Source: an uncultured Pelagibacteraceae bacterium (GTDB lineage Bacteria > Pseudomonadota > Alphaproteobacteria > Pelagibacterales > Pelagibacteraceae). From it: 64,000 bases of DNA. The stretch is taken from NCBI GenBank assembly GCA_902557775.1, contig CACEBD010000001.1:1-64000 (forward strand), given 5' to 3'. Made by a program: the position numbers and the translations under genes. The notes below the pieces were generated by a model. That model had not been told where the DNA came from. It saw only the letters and a program-made list of their open reading frames with translations, and ran no database searches. Shown one piece after another: positions 8,944-18,586 of the stretch (position 1 is the first letter of the stretch; each line of letters opens with the position of its first letter).

Positions 8944-11900
8944 TAACCTGCTTTCTTGATATATGGTTTTAAACTAATAGGATTATCTAATTTATCCAGC
9001 ATCTCAATAGGGCAAACTTGTTTAAAATATTTTTGTTCTGTTGCAAAATTTTCAATTATTTTTTTTGCCTTTTTAGAGGAAGTCTTAGACTCGAAATCTA
9101 TAATGCTTTCTTTTAAAAATTTTTTCCAAAAATCAGTTTCAACTGATTGCCAGATTATGGATGCGGGATTAGCAAAATTTTCAAATTCATTTTTTTCATC
9201 GTAAATAAAAGCCATACCTCCTGTCATTCCAGCCCCGAAATTATCTCCCACTGGTCCTAATATAATTGCGTTTCCACCTGTCATATACTCGCATCCATGA
9301 GCTCCACAACCTTCCACAATTGCAAAGCTTCCAGAATTTCTTACAGCAAATCTTTCTCCTGCTTGGCCAGAGGCATAGAGTATTCCTGATGTAGCGCCAT
9401 ATAAAACTGTGTTTCCGATAATTGTATTTTGATCAGAAACTAATTTACTTTTTTGTGAAGTTTTCACAATTATTTTTCCCCCAGAAAGACCTTTGCCAAC
9501 GTAGTCGTTACAATCACCTTCTACTGTTAAACATATCCCTTTTGTTAAAAATGCTCCTAGAGACTGGCCTGCGGAACCTATTAATTTAATGTTTATAGTC
9601 TCATCATTTAATTTTTGATTCCCATATTTTTTATAAACGTGGTGTGAAAGCCTTGTCCCAACAGATCTTAACGTATTTTCAACTTCATATTCAAAGATAT
9701 TTTTTTCTGAAGGATTAATCTTGTCTTTAATATCAAACCAAATTTTTTCGTCTAAAGTTTCAGGAACTTTATTGATATGATTGTTTTTACAATATCTAAG
9801 ATTTTCCCCAGGATCTGCTTGAACTAGAAGAGGATTTAAGTCTAAATCATCTAAATTTGATGCTCCCTTATTTACTTGTGACAAAAGATCGGTTCGTCCA
9901 ATAATTTCATTTATGGATTTAAATCCTAAGGAAGCTAAAATTTCTCTAACCTCAGTTGCTACAAATTTAAATAGGTTTACAACTTTTTCAGGGGTACCTG
10001 TAAATTTCTCTCTTAAAGAAGTGTCTTGGCTACAAACTCCGACTGGACATGTATTAGAGTGACATTGTCTTACCATTATACAGCCCATAGCTACTAAAGA
10101 AGAAGTTCCCATACCATATTCCTCAGCACCCATCATTGCAGCAATTACTACGTCTCTTCCAGTTTTTAATCCTCCATCAGTTCTTAGTGTTACGTTATGC
10201 CGTAAATTGTTTAGAGTTAAAATTTGATTAGCCTCAGTTAAGCCCATCTCCCAAGGAATTCCAGCGTACTTAATGCTTGTTTGAGGACTAGCACCTGTTC
10301 CACCCGAATGACCAGAAATTAAAATAATATCTGCTTTTGCTTTTGCAACACCGGCTGCAATGGTGCCTATTCCTGTAGAAGCTACTAATTTAACTCCTAC
10401 TCTAGCTTTAGGATTTATTTGTTTTAAGTCATAAATTAATTGAGCTAAATCTTCGATAGAGTAAATATCGTGATGTGGTGGAGGTGAGATAAGGGTCACT
10501 CCTGGAGTCGAGTGTCGTAATCTTGCGATCTCCTCAGTGACTTTAAAACCTGGCAATTGCCCTCCTTCACCTGGCTTAGCTCCTTGAGCCATTTTAATCT
10601 CAATTTCGTTTGCGTTATTTAAATAATCGACTGTAACTCCAAATCTTGCTGAAGCTATTTGTTTTACTCTTGAGTTTGCACTGTCACCATTCGATAGTGT
10701 TTTAAATCTTTTAGCGTCCTCCCCACCTTCTCCACTACAAGAAGCTCCTTTTATCCTGTTCATGCCGGTGGCAAGAGTTTCATGAGCTTCAGCTGATAGA
10801 GCTCCGTGCGACATGCTCCCACTTCCAAATCTTTTAAGTATATTCTCAATCGGCTCAACATCTTTTATATCTATCGAGTCTTTTGATTTTTTGAATTCTA
10901 ACAAATCTCTTAAATTTATTGGTGGTAAATTGTGAATACCTGCAGAGTACTTTTTATATTTTTCATATGATCCTGTTCCGACTGCACTTTGTAAAAGATG
11001 AATCAATTTACCTTGATATTGATGACTCTCTCCACTTTTTCTGTATCTGTAAAGACCTCCAATTGGTAAAGTAAATACATTTTTGGAGTTAAATTTTGCG
11101 TGTAACTCTTTTATCTTTTTCTCTATTCCGATTATACCAATACCTGAAATTCGAGATGACATTCCCGAAAAGTAGTCAGACACTATTGCTCTACTTAAAC
11201 CAACTGCCTCAAAGTTACAACCACCTCTATACGAACTAATTACAGAAATTCCCATCTTAGACATAATTTTTAATAATCCTGCATCAATTGATTTTTTAAA
11301 TTTCTCGACACAGCTTTCAAAATCAGACTTGCCAAACAATTTCTTCTCAAATCTTTGATAAATGCTATCTATAGCTAGGTAAGGATTAATAGTTGTTGCG
11401 CCAACTCCAATTAAAACTGCGAAAGAGTGAGTATCTAATGCGTCTGAGCACTCAACATTTAAAGAGCAATATCCCCGCAAGCCTAACTTAACTAAGTGAG
11501 AATGAACCGCGCCAACAATTAAAATACTGGGTATGCTTGCTTTTTTGTTGGAAATATTTTTGTCTGATAATACTAAACATGTGCTTCCTTCTCTTACCGA
11601 GGTTTCAGCTTCTTCTCTAATAGACTCAATTCTGTCTTTGAGAGAAGAAGAAATATCAAACGTACAGTCTATTTCTTTTATTTTTTTTGAAAAAAATTTT
11701 TTAAATTTTTTAAATTGTGAGTTTGTAAGTATTGGGCTATCTAAAACATAAATATTTTCCTCTGTTAAGTTATCGAAATCAAGAATATTTCCTAGATTTC
11801 CAAATCTTGTTTTTAAACTCATTACTTTATTTTCTCTTAAGGAGTCGATAGGAGGGTTTGTAACTTGACTAAAGTTTTGTCTAAAATAATGTGATACAGG

Positions 11901-13439
11901 TCGAAAGTGACTTGATAAAACCGCAACTGGAGTATCATCTCCCATAGAACCTGAGGCTTCTTTGCCTTCCTCAGCCATCGGATGAAGTATTAATTCCAAG
12001 TCTTCTATACTTAATCCGGACAAATATTGTCTTTTTCTCAGCTCTTCACTTATAAAGTTTGGTTTTTCACTTTCATTTGAAATCTTCTTTTCAAGATCAA
12101 TAATTTGTTTACTGTATTTTTTGTAATCTTTTGCAAGTAAATCTTTTATTTCTTTATCTTTAAATAGTTTTCCTTTTTTTAGATCGATTGCAATAATTTG
12201 GCCTGGGCCTAACTTTCCTTTCTCAATTATATTTTCTTCAGGTATCTTAATCATGCCAGTCTCAGACCCTGCAAAAAATAAATCGTCATTAGTTAAGGTA
12301 TATCTTAAAGGTCTTAAACCATTTCTGTCAGAAGAGGCTAATACCCATTTTGCATCTGTTGCACAAATAGCAGCCGGCCCATCCCATGGTTCGATAGTAC
12401 TGTTTAAAAAATTGAACAAATCTTGATGGTTTTTCGGAACTGTTTTGCTTCGTTTAGACCATGCGTCAGGTATCATCATTAATTTTATTAGAGGTGCTAA
12501 TTTTCCAGAGTGTACTAATAATTCAAAAACATTATCAAGCGCTCCAGAGTCTGATGAACTTCTTATTACTGGTTGAAGATCTTTTACATTTTTAAACAAC
12601 GAACTGGACATGTCTTGCTCATGAATTTTCATCCAATTTATATTCCCTTTTAGAGTATTAATTTCTCCGTTATGCGCGAGTGTTCTAAAAGGTTGTGCCA
12701 AATCCCAACTAGGAAAAGTATTTGTAGAGTATCTTTGATGAAAAACTGCAAATCTTGAAGTTAATTTTTTGTCATTTAAATCTGGATAAAACTCTGAGAG
12801 CATTTCAGCTAAAAACATACCTTTATACACAATTGATCTAGAGCTAAATGAGCAAATATAAAAATCTTTAAGCTGGCTGTCTCTTGCAATTTTTTCTATT
12901 TTTTTTCTTGTTTCAAATAAATCTCTTTCAAGGTCATTTGTTGCTAAATTTTCATTTTTTTTAAACATCACTTGAGCTATTTCTGGTCTGTTTTGATCTG
13001 CAGTTTTTCCTAAAACACCTGGATTAATAGGTACTTGTCTCCAGCCGTAAATGTAATAATTTCCGCTGAGTAAAGCTGACTCAATTATCTCTCTACACTT
13101 TTCTTGTTCGGAATAATCTGTTCTTGGTAAAAAAACCATTCCAACACATATTCTATTATTATCGTCCGGTGTGTGTCCTGTTGCTAGAATCTTTTCCTTG
13201 AAAAAATCAGGAGCGATTTCAATTTGAATACCGGCTCCATCTCCAGATTTTCCGTCTGCATCAACTGCACCACGATGCCAAATAGCTTTTAAAGCTTCAA
13301 TTCCATATTCAACAACTTTACGAGATTTTTTTCCATTTGTTGATGCTACTAAACCAACTCCACAAGCATCATGTTCCATTTCAGATTTGTAGTTATGAGT
13401 TTTTTCTAAGAGTAATTTATTTTTTTTATAATTATTCAT
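8943..13439 (-). CDS. gltB: Glutamate synthase (NADPH) large subunit
   Basis: Large subunit of GOGAT: it releases ammonia from glutamine and passes it to 2-oxoglutarate on an FMN site, giving glutamate. The 1498-residue length is normal. After a ~25-residue propeptide the class II amidotransferase nucleophile is Cys26 (HDACGVG). The central and FMN domains follow (GGEDAKRFKTL, GGQLPGFKVTEEIARLRHS), the 3Fe-4S cysteines are in CIMVRQCHSNTCPVGVC, and the C-terminal glycine-rich beta-helix contains GNTVLYGATSGILYASGQAG. It lies 1 bp after gltD and is the main assimilation route for ammonium with glutamine synthetase. Confidence 0.98.
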   Translation of the reverse strand: MNNYKKNKLLLEKTHNYKSEMEHDACGVGLVASTNGKKSRKVVEYGIEALKAIWHRGAVDADGKSGDGAGIQIEIAPDFFKEKILATGHTPDDNNRICVGMVFLPRTDYSEQEKCREIIESALLSGNYYIYGWRQVPINPGVLGKTADQNRPEIAQVMFKKNENLATNDLERDLFETRKKIEKIARDSQLKDFYICSFSSRSIVYKGMFLAEMLSEFYPDLNDKKLTSRFAVFHQRYSTNTFPSWDLAQPFRTLAHNGEINTLKGNINWMKIHEQDMSSSLFKNVKDLQPVIRSSSDSGALDNVFELLVHSGKLAPLIKLMMIPDAWSKRSKTVPKNHQDLFNFLNSTIEPWDGPAAICATDAKWVLASSDRNGLRPLRYTLTNDDLFFAGSETGMIKIPEENIIEKGKLGPGQIIAIDLKKGKLFKDKEIKDLLAKDYKKYSKQIIDLEKKISNESEKPNFISEELRKRQYLSGLSIEDLELILHPMAEEGKEASGSMGDDTPVAVLSSHFRPVSHYFRQNFSQVTNPPIDSLRENKVMSLKTRFGNLGNILDFDNLTEENIYVLDSPILTNSQFKKFKKFFSKKIKEIDCTFDISSSLKDRIESIREEAETSVREGSTCLVLSDKNISNKKASIPSILIVGAVHSHLVKLGLRGYCSLNVECSDALDTHSFAVLIGVGATTINPYLAIDSIYQRFEKKLFGKSDFESCVEKFKKSIDAGLLKIMSKMGISVISSYRGGCNFEAVGLSRAIVSDYFSGMSSRISGIGIIGIEKKIKELHAKFNSKNVFTLPIGGLYRYRKSGESHQYQGKLIHLLQSAVGTGSYEKYKKYSAGIHNLPPINLRDLLEFKKSKDSIDIKDVEPIENILKRFGSGSMSHGALSAEAHETLATGMNRIKGASCSGEGGEDAKRFKTLSNGDSANSRVKQIASARFGVTVDYLNNANEIEIKMAQGAKPGEGGQLPGFKVTEEIARLRHSTPGVTLISPPPHHDIYSIEDLAQLIYDLKQINPKARVGVKLVASTGIGTIAAGVAKAKADIILISGHSGGTGASPQTSIKYAGIPWEMGLTEANQILTLNNLRHNVTLRTDGGLKTGRDVVIAAMMGAEEYGMGTSSLVAMGCIMVRQCHSNTCPVGVCSQDTSLREKFTGTPEKVVNLFKFVATEVREILASLGFKSINEIIGRTDLLSQVNKGASNLDDLDLNPLLVQADPGENLRYCKNNHINKVPETLDEKIWFDIKDKINPSEKNIFEYEVENTLRSVGTRLSHHVYKKYGNQKLNDETINIKLIGSAGQSLGAFLTKGICLTVEGDCNDYVGKGLSGGKIIVKTSQKSKLVSDQNTIIGNTVLYGATSGILYASGQAGERFAVRNSGSFAIVEGCGAHGCEYMTGGNAIILGPVGDNFGAGMTGGMAFIYDEKNEFENFANPASIIWQSVETDFWKKFLKESIIDFESKTSSKKAKKIIENFATEQKYFKQVCPIEMLDKLDNPISLKPYIKKAG

Positions 13440-13440
13440 T

Positions 13441-14886
13441 TTACGCTGCTTTAATAGATCCAGTTTTATTATTTTTAGATTTTAAATACTTTTCAATTTG
13501 CACCGCTGCATCTCTACCATCTCTAATCGCCCAAACGACTAAAGAGGCACCTCTTACTATATCGCCGGCGGCAAAAACTCCATCTAAGTTTGTTTGCATA
13601 GAATTTAAATCTATTTTAATTGTTCCCCACTTAGAAACTCCTAACTCTTTTGCGTTAAAAAGTTTTGGTAAATTTTCAGGATCAAATCCCAAAGATTTGA
13701 TCACTAAATCAGCTTTAATTTTATATTCTGCACCCTCAGCAATTATAGGTTTTCTTCTTCCAGAAGAGTCGGGTTCTCCAAGCTTCATTTGATTTACTTC
13801 AACGCCCTCGACTTTTGTTTTACCAAAAAAACTTTTTGGACTTGATAACCATACAAAATCTACTCCTTCTTCAATTGCATTTCCAACTTCTCTAGCAGAA
13901 CCTGGCATATTCTCTCTATCTCTTCTGTACAAACATTTTACAGATTTTGCTTTCTGCCTTACAGATGTTCTTACGCAGTCCATTGCGGTATCACCCCCTC
14001 CTATTACGACCACATCTTTTCCTTCAGCATTAAGTATTCCTTCGTCAAATAATTTTACTTTATCACCTAATCCTTTTCTGTTAGATGCTGTTAAGAATTC
14101 CATAGCTGGAAAAATGTTTTTTAAGCTCTGCCCAGGGATATCGATTTCTCTTGCCTTATAAACCCCTGTTGCTATTAAAATTGCACCATGCTTTTCTTTT
14201 AATTCATATAGAGTTTTATCTCTTCCAACTTCAAAATTTTGGACAAAATTTATACCACTGTCTTTTAAAAGCTTAGTTCTTCTCTCTACTACGTATTTTT
14301 CTAATTTAAAATTGGGTATGCCATATATTAAAAGGCCACCGGGTCTATCGTATCTATCATATATAGTAACTTGATAACCTGATTTTCTTAATTCCTCTGC
14401 GCACGCCATACCTGCAGGTCCTGCTCCAATAATACCTATGGATTGTTTTAATTCTTTTTTTACTTTTACAGGTTTGACCCAGCCTCGTTCCCAAGCAGTA
14501 TCATTGATATATTTCTCAATCGATCCTATTGTAACTGTTCCGTGACCTGATTGTTCAATCACGCAATTACCCTCGCAAAGTCTATCTTGTGGGCATATTC
14601 TTCCACACACTTCGGGCATATTGTTCGTGCTTTGAGAAATTTCATATGCCTCTTTTAATCTACCTTCAGCTGTAAGCTTTAACCAATCTGGAATATTATT
14701 ACTTAGTGGACAGTGAATTTGGCAAAAAGGCACTCCGCACTGTGAGCACCTGCTAGACTGGTCTTTTGCTTTGTCTGTAATGAATTCGTTATAAATTTCA
14801 TTGAAATCACCTTTTCTCTTTACTGAACTTCTTTTTACAGGCGTTTCCTGTTTTAGATCAACGAATTGAAGCATTTTTTTTTTCAT
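13441..14886 (-). CDS. gltD: Glutamate synthase (NADPH) small subunit
   Basis: Small GOGAT subunit: oxidises NADPH on FAD and sends electrons through 4Fe-4S clusters to GltB. The N-terminal cluster cysteines lie in CSQCGVPFCQIHCP and CGRICPQDRLCEGNC, the FAD loop is GIIGAGPAGMACAEEL and the NADPH loop VVVIGGGDTAMDC. The C-terminal GVFAAGDIVRGASLVVWAI completes the FAD site. I choose ATG 14886 (481 residues) over the in-frame TTG at 14895, because the latter sits almost on the predicted transcription start. First gene of gltD-gltB-epimerase. Confidence 0.97.
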   Translation of the reverse strand: MKKKMLQFVDLKQETPVKRSSVKRKGDFNEIYNEFITDKAKDQSSRCSQCGVPFCQIHCPLSNNIPDWLKLTAEGRLKEAYEISQSTNNMPEVCGRICPQDRLCEGNCVIEQSGHGTVTIGSIEKYINDTAWERGWVKPVKVKKELKQSIGIIGAGPAGMACAEELRKSGYQVTIYDRYDRPGGLLIYGIPNFKLEKYVVERRTKLLKDSGINFVQNFEVGRDKTLYELKEKHGAILIATGVYKAREIDIPGQSLKNIFPAMEFLTASNRKGLGDKVKLFDEGILNAEGKDVVVIGGGDTAMDCVRTSVRQKAKSVKCLYRRDRENMPGSAREVGNAIEEGVDFVWLSSPKSFFGKTKVEGVEVNQMKLGEPDSSGRRKPIIAEGAEYKIKADLVIKSLGFDPENLPKLFNAKELGVSKWGTIKIDLNSMQTNLDGVFAAGDIVRGASLVVWAIRDGRDAAVQIEKYLKSKNNKTGSIKAA

Positions 14887-14907
14887 AACTCGCAAAATAA
14901 TTAAAAA

Positions 14908-14937
14908 ATGTTAAAATGAATAGAGTTTTTAGGTCAA
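14908..14937 (-). promoter_or_regulatory. Probable sigma70 promoter of gltDB
   Basis: Minus-strand TTGACC (14932-14937), an 18-bp spacer and TAACAT (14908-14913) precede gltD; transcription would begin near 14901, giving a leader of about 15 nt before ATG 14886. I saw no obvious nitrogen-regulator site. Confidence 0.5.
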
Positions 14938-14985
14938 TAATCGTTACCTATATCCAAATTTTTCTCCATTTTTAAATAATTTTAT

Positions 14986-15002
14986 TGCATAGCTGATATG
15001 CA
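14986..15002. repeat. Dyad symmetry between gltD and uppP
   Basis: TGCATA-GCTGA-TATGCA, a 6-5-6 inverted repeat in the 166-bp divergent region between gltD and uppP. It lies about 50 bp upstream of the uppP start and could be an operator; no factor is indicated. Confidence 0.3.
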
Positions 15003-15052
15003 TTTAATAATTGTGTCATCAAAAAAACATTCTTCATATCTACCTCTAGATA

Positions 15053-15808
15053 ATGATTGAAACTTTAATCTTATCTATCGTTCAAGGAATCACTGAATTT
15101 TTACCCATAAGCTCATCTTCTCATTTAATTCTGATTTCTAAATTTACAAATTACCATGCACAAAGCCTATCAATTGATGTTAGTCTTCATGTGGGTTCTT
15201 TCATCGCAATTCTAACTTATTTCAGAAAAGATATTTTCAATTTTGTTAGCAATAAGGATTTATTTTTAAAAATTATAGTATCTTCAATTCCAATAATATT
15301 AATAGGTTTTGTTTTAGTCAAAACTGGTTTAATTGAAAAATTAAGAAATATTCAAGCCATTGGTTGGACTACTATTATCTTTGGTTTACTTCTATATATA
15401 AGCGATAAATTCAAGCTTACTAAAAATATAGAATATAACTTTGATTATAAATCAGCAATTATTATTGGAATAATTCAAGTAGTTTCTTTAATTCCAGGTG
15501 TCAGCAGATCAGGAATATCTATTACTGCAGCTCGTTTTTTGAATTTTAAAAGAGTAGACTCGGCTAAGATATCTTTTTTGCTCTCTATTCCTACTCTTGG
15601 TGCTGTTTCTATTTACGGTGTAAGTAATATTGTTTCATCGAATGTGAGTTTTTCAATTTTGAACATTAGCGCAATAGTTTTATCTTTTATTTTTTCTTTG
15701 ATAACAATTAAATATTTCATCGAATATATTAAAAACTTTAGTCTTAATCTCTTCGTATATTATAGGGTTATTTTGGGAGTAATTTTACTTTATTTTGCTT
15801 ATTTATAA
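15053..15808 (+). CDS. uppP: Undecaprenyl-diphosphatase
   Basis: Integral membrane phosphatase (BacA/UppP family) that converts undecaprenyl pyrophosphate to the monophosphate, recycling the lipid carrier for peptidoglycan and polysaccharide synthesis. At 251 residues it has the family's two signatures: GITEFLPISSSSH (residues 12-24) and PGVSRSGISITAARFLN (about 146-162), the glutamate, serine, histidine and arginine-rich active site. The rest is hydrophobic with about 7-8 membrane spans. An O-antigen-ligase-like gene lies just downstream, after a tRNA gene. Confidence 0.97.
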   Translation: MIETLILSIVQGITEFLPISSSSHLILISKFTNYHAQSLSIDVSLHVGSFIAILTYFRKDIFNFVSNKDLFLKIIVSSIPIILIGFVLVKTGLIEKLRNIQAIGWTTIIFGLLLYISDKFKLTKNIEYNFDYKSAIIIGIIQVVSLIPGVSRSGISITAARFLNFKRVDSAKISFLLSIPTLGAVSIYGVSNIVSSNVSFSILNISAIVLSFIFSLITIKYFIEYIKNFSLNLFVYYRVILGVILLYFAYL

Positions 15809-15880
15809 AATTATAGTAAATAAAACTAAAATTATTAAAACTACGATAAAAAATACTATTACTGACTTTTGTAACGACAT
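15803..15880 (-). CDS. Possible 25-residue single-pass membrane peptide
   Basis: A minus-strand ORF begins MSLQKSVIVFFIVVLIILV and stops at 15803, overlapping the end of uppP by 6 bp. It would be a tiny protein made of a short polar N-terminus and a single hydrophobic helix. No strong Shine-Dalgarno sequence is visible, and AT-rich DNA readily yields hydrophobic ORFs, so this is a candidate only. Confidence 0.25.
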   Translation of the reverse strand: MSLQKSVIVFFIVVLIILVLFTIIL

Positions 15881-15928
15881 AATTTACTTTAATTAAAATA
15901 AATTTTAAGAAAAAACAATGAAATAAAT

Positions 15929-16005
15929 TGGTGCGCCTGCTAGGATTTGAACCCAGAACCTCCTGGTCCGTAGCCAAGCGCTCTATCCAATTGAGCTACA
16001 GGCGC
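15929..16005 (-). tRNA. tRNA-Arg (ACG)
   Basis: Reverse complement folds as a full cloverleaf: acceptor stem GCGCCTG/CAGGCGC (15999-16005 with 15933-15939), D-arm GCTC..GAGC, anticodon stem CTTGG/CCAGG with loop CTACGGA (anticodon ACG) and T-arm CTGGG-TTCAAAT-CCTAG. The discriminator is A and the 3' CCA is encoded. ACG implies A34-to-I editing to read CGU/CGC/CGA. Confidence 0.97.
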
Positions 16006-16074
16006 AAAATTACTCTTTTATAAATAATAATAATATCATAATACTTACTCAATAATAATGATTTATCGAAAAAA

Positions 16075-17364
16075 ATGAACCTTACAGAAATAAAAATTTT
16101 AGACCCAAAAAATATCTTAAACGTTTTATTAAGTATTATACCTATTAGTTTTATTGCAGGAAATTTGATAATAAATTTAAACTTATTATCAATTATATTA
16201 TTCACGTCTATATTTTATGGAAGAAACTTAATTTCATTAAAATTCTTATTAATAGACAAAATTATAATATTTTTATTTTTTTTTATTTTTTTTGTTGGGC
16301 TAACAAATTCATTTAATCTATATGAAAATATTTTAAATTTTGAGGAAAATATAATCTTAAAAAAAAGTTTATTCTTTTTTAAATACTTAATTTTTTATTT
16401 TTGTATAAGAACTCTCGTAGAAAATAATATTTTCAATTTCAAATTTTTTTTTGTTTCTTCCAGTTTTTGTGTTTTATTTGTATCTTTAGATTTAATTTAT
16501 CAACTTATTTTTGGAAAAGATATATTTGGTTATGAAAGAATAGATCATAAACTATCTGGGCCTTTTGGTGATGAACAAATTGCGGGGGGTTACCTACAAA
16601 GATTTTCTTTTTTTTTATTTTTCCTTTTTTTTGTTTTGGATAAGAAAATTGAAAAAAAATTTTTATACTTTGTTCTTATTTCGCTATTTTTAGTAACAAG
16701 TTTTGCTGTTCTAATATCAGGAAATAGAGTGCCATTTGTAATGTACTTACTATCTTGGTTTTTTTTATTTTTATTAGAAAAAAGAATAAGAAAATATTTT
16801 TTACCTTTTCTAATACTTTCTTTTACCTTTGTTATTTTAATTTTTTTAAATGTCGATCAAGTAAGAAATAATGTAACTAATTTTTACTCAATGTTACATC
16901 AGATGGTGAATTTCTTTCCCCAATTATTCGAGAATAATGCAAATTTAAATTTTCCTAATGTATATATAAAGGAACTGTATTCTGGTTTAGTTACTTGGAA
17001 AATTAATCCTATTTTTGGAGGTGGGATAGAATCTTTTAATATCAACTGTAGCAAATTAGTAAAAACATGTGCTAGCCATCCGCATAATTATTATCTAGAA
17101 ATTTTGTCTGAAATAGGCTTACTTGGTTTATTGATGGTTTCTTTAATATTTTTATTCGTTTTTTATATTGCGATATTTAAAAAATTTATAGATGAGTCTC
17201 TGTTTCAAAATAATAATTATATTTCTCCTTTTGCTATAATGTTTCTAATAGAAATTTTCCCAATCAAATTTTCGGGTAGTTTTTTCACCACGGGAAACTC
17301 AACCTATATATTTTTTATTATTGCTGTAATACTAGGTCTATATCGTAAACAGCAATTAAATTGA
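16075..17364 (+). CDS. O-antigen ligase / Wzy-like polymerase family membrane protein
   Basis: Polytopic inner-membrane protein, 429 residues, with roughly 10-12 hydrophobic segments. The long periplasmic loop near residues 270-340 ends in CASHPHNYYLEILSEIGLLGL, the hallmark HPHN/E motif of the O-antigen ligase (WaaL/Wzy) superfamily. It probably transfers or polymerises lipid-linked glycans at the periplasmic face. The gene is extremely rich in A+T and in Phe/Ile/Leu/Lys codons, even for this window, and stands alone apart from uppP. Ligase versus polymerase cannot be decided from sequence alone. Confidence 0.8.
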   Translation: MNLTEIKILDPKNILNVLLSIIPISFIAGNLIINLNLLSIILFTSIFYGRNLISLKFLLIDKIIIFLFFFIFFVGLTNSFNLYENILNFEENIILKKSLFFFKYLIFYFCIRTLVENNIFNFKFFFVSSSFCVLFVSLDLIYQLIFGKDIFGYERIDHKLSGPFGDEQIAGGYLQRFSFFLFFLFFVLDKKIEKKFLYFVLISLFLVTSFAVLISGNRVPFVMYLLSWFFLFLLEKRIRKYFLPFLILSFTFVILIFLNVDQVRNNVTNFYSMLHQMVNFFPQLFENNANLNFPNVYIKELYSGLVTWKINPIFGGGIESFNINCSKLVKTCASHPHNYYLEILSEIGLLGLLMVSLIFLFVFYIAIFKKFIDESLFQNNNYISPFAIMFLIEIFPIKFSGSFFTTGNSTYIFFIIAVILGLYRKQQLN

Positions 17365-17389
17365 CAATATACAAATTTATGATGATATT
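17361..17389 (+). promoter_or_regulatory. Probable promoter of the thiolase gene (leaderless?)
   Basis: TTGACA (17361-17366), exactly 17 bp, then GATATT (17384-17389). Transcription would begin about at 17395-17397, which is the ATG of the thiolase. No Shine-Dalgarno sequence precedes that ATG, consistent with a leaderless mRNA. Confidence 0.5.
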
Positions 17390-17394
17390 CATTT

Positions 17395-18573
17395 ATGCTA
17401 AAAAAGGAAATTTTTATAACATCAGCTTGTAGAACTGCAGTAGGCTCTTTGGGTAAAACTCTTAAAAATGTAAGTGCTGAAGAGCTCGGATCAGCAGTAA
17501 TTTCAAATGCAATAAAAAGATCGAATATCAAACCTGGTGATCTTGATGAAATAATTATGGGTCAAGTTCTGACAGGAGGAAGTGGACAAAATCCAGCAAG
17601 ACAAGCAGCAATGAAATCAGGTGTACCAAAAGAAAAACCTGCATACATTGTAAATCAAGTTTGTGGTTCAGGTATAAGATCTGTTGCTTCTGGTTTTCAA
17701 AGTATTAAATCAGGAGATGCAAAAATACTTATCGCTGGTGGTCAAGAAAATATGTCATTAGCGCCTCACGTAATTCATTTAAGGGATGGCAAAAAGTTAG
17801 GCGATGCGGAATTAATTGATACGTTGATTAAAGACGGGTTATGGGACGCGTTTAATGGTTACCATATGGGAATAACTGCAGAAAATGTTGCGGAAAAATT
17901 TCAAGTAACAAGAGACGAACAAGATAAATTTGCGTTTAACTCCCAAGAAAAAGCTTTGAAAGCACAAAAAGACGGTAAGTTCGAAGATGAGATAATAAAT
18001 TTTAAAACTAAATCCAAAAAGGCTGAATTAGATTTTAAAAAAGATGAACACCCAAGAGAAGGTATCAACTTTGATGTACTCACTAGATTGAAACCAGTAT
18101 TTAAAAATGATGGTACAGTTACAGCAGGAAATGCATCAGGGATTAATGATGGAGCAGCTGCTGTTACCCTTATGAGAAGTGATGAAGCTGAAAAAAGAAA
18201 TGTAGAAAAATTAGTTTCGATAAAATCTTGGGCTAGTTGTGGCGTGGATCCAGCTTTAATGGGAACAGGTCCAATACCTTCAGTAAAAAAAGCCTTAGAT
18301 TTGGCTGGATGGACGGTTAAAGATGTAGATTTATTTGAAATCAATGAAGCTTTTGCAGCCCAGAGTTTAGCTGTGATCAAAACACTTTCTATTCCAAGTG
18401 AAAAAGTAAATGTGAATGGTGGAGCTATTGCCTTAGGCCACCCAATTGGTGCATCTGGAACAAGAATTCTCGTAACTCTAATTCATGAGATGATAAAAAG
18501 AGATGTCAAAAAAGGTTTAGCGACTCTTTGTATCGGTGGTGGAATGGGTATTGCAATGTGTGTTGAAAGATAA
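17395..18573 (+). CDS. phaA: Acetyl-CoA C-acetyltransferase (thiolase)
   Basis: Degradative/biosynthetic thiolase, 392 residues, that interconverts two acetyl-CoA with acetoacetyl-CoA and CoA. The acyl-accepting Cys90 is in NQVCGSGIRS, the catalytic His in GGAIALGHPIGASGTRI and the second Cys in CIGGGMGIAMC near the C-terminus. The EINEAFAAQSLAV motif is also present. The convergent acetoacetyl-CoA ligase two genes on suggests a shared acetoacetate module. The symbol reflects the closest well-known family (PhaA/AtoB); no PHA synthase is in the window. Confidence 0.93.
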   Translation: MLKKEIFITSACRTAVGSLGKTLKNVSAEELGSAVISNAIKRSNIKPGDLDEIIMGQVLTGGSGQNPARQAAMKSGVPKEKPAYIVNQVCGSGIRSVASGFQSIKSGDAKILIAGGQENMSLAPHVIHLRDGKKLGDAELIDTLIKDGLWDAFNGYHMGITAENVAEKFQVTRDEQDKFAFNSQEKALKAQKDGKFEDEIINFKTKSKKAELDFKKDEHPREGINFDVLTRLKPVFKNDGTVTAGNASGINDGAAAVTLMRSDEAEKRNVEKLVSIKSWASCGVDPALMGTGPIPSVKKALDLAGWTVKDVDLFEINEAFAAQSLAVIKTLSIPSEKVNVNGGAIALGHPIGASGTRILVTLIHEMIKRDVKKGLATLCIGGGMGIAMCVER

Positions 18574-18586
18574 ATATTATCTTTTA

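Noticed and set aside
13337-13792. 151-codon plus-strand ORF over the gltB/gltD junction
   Set aside because: Both opposite-strand genes are unambiguous GOGAT subunits; the ORF is a byproduct of their codon use.
17901-18380. 159-codon antisense ORF inside the thiolase gene
   Set aside because: It lies wholly within a clear thiolase gene, has no RBS, and its product resembles no family; an ORF created by codon bias on the opposite strand.
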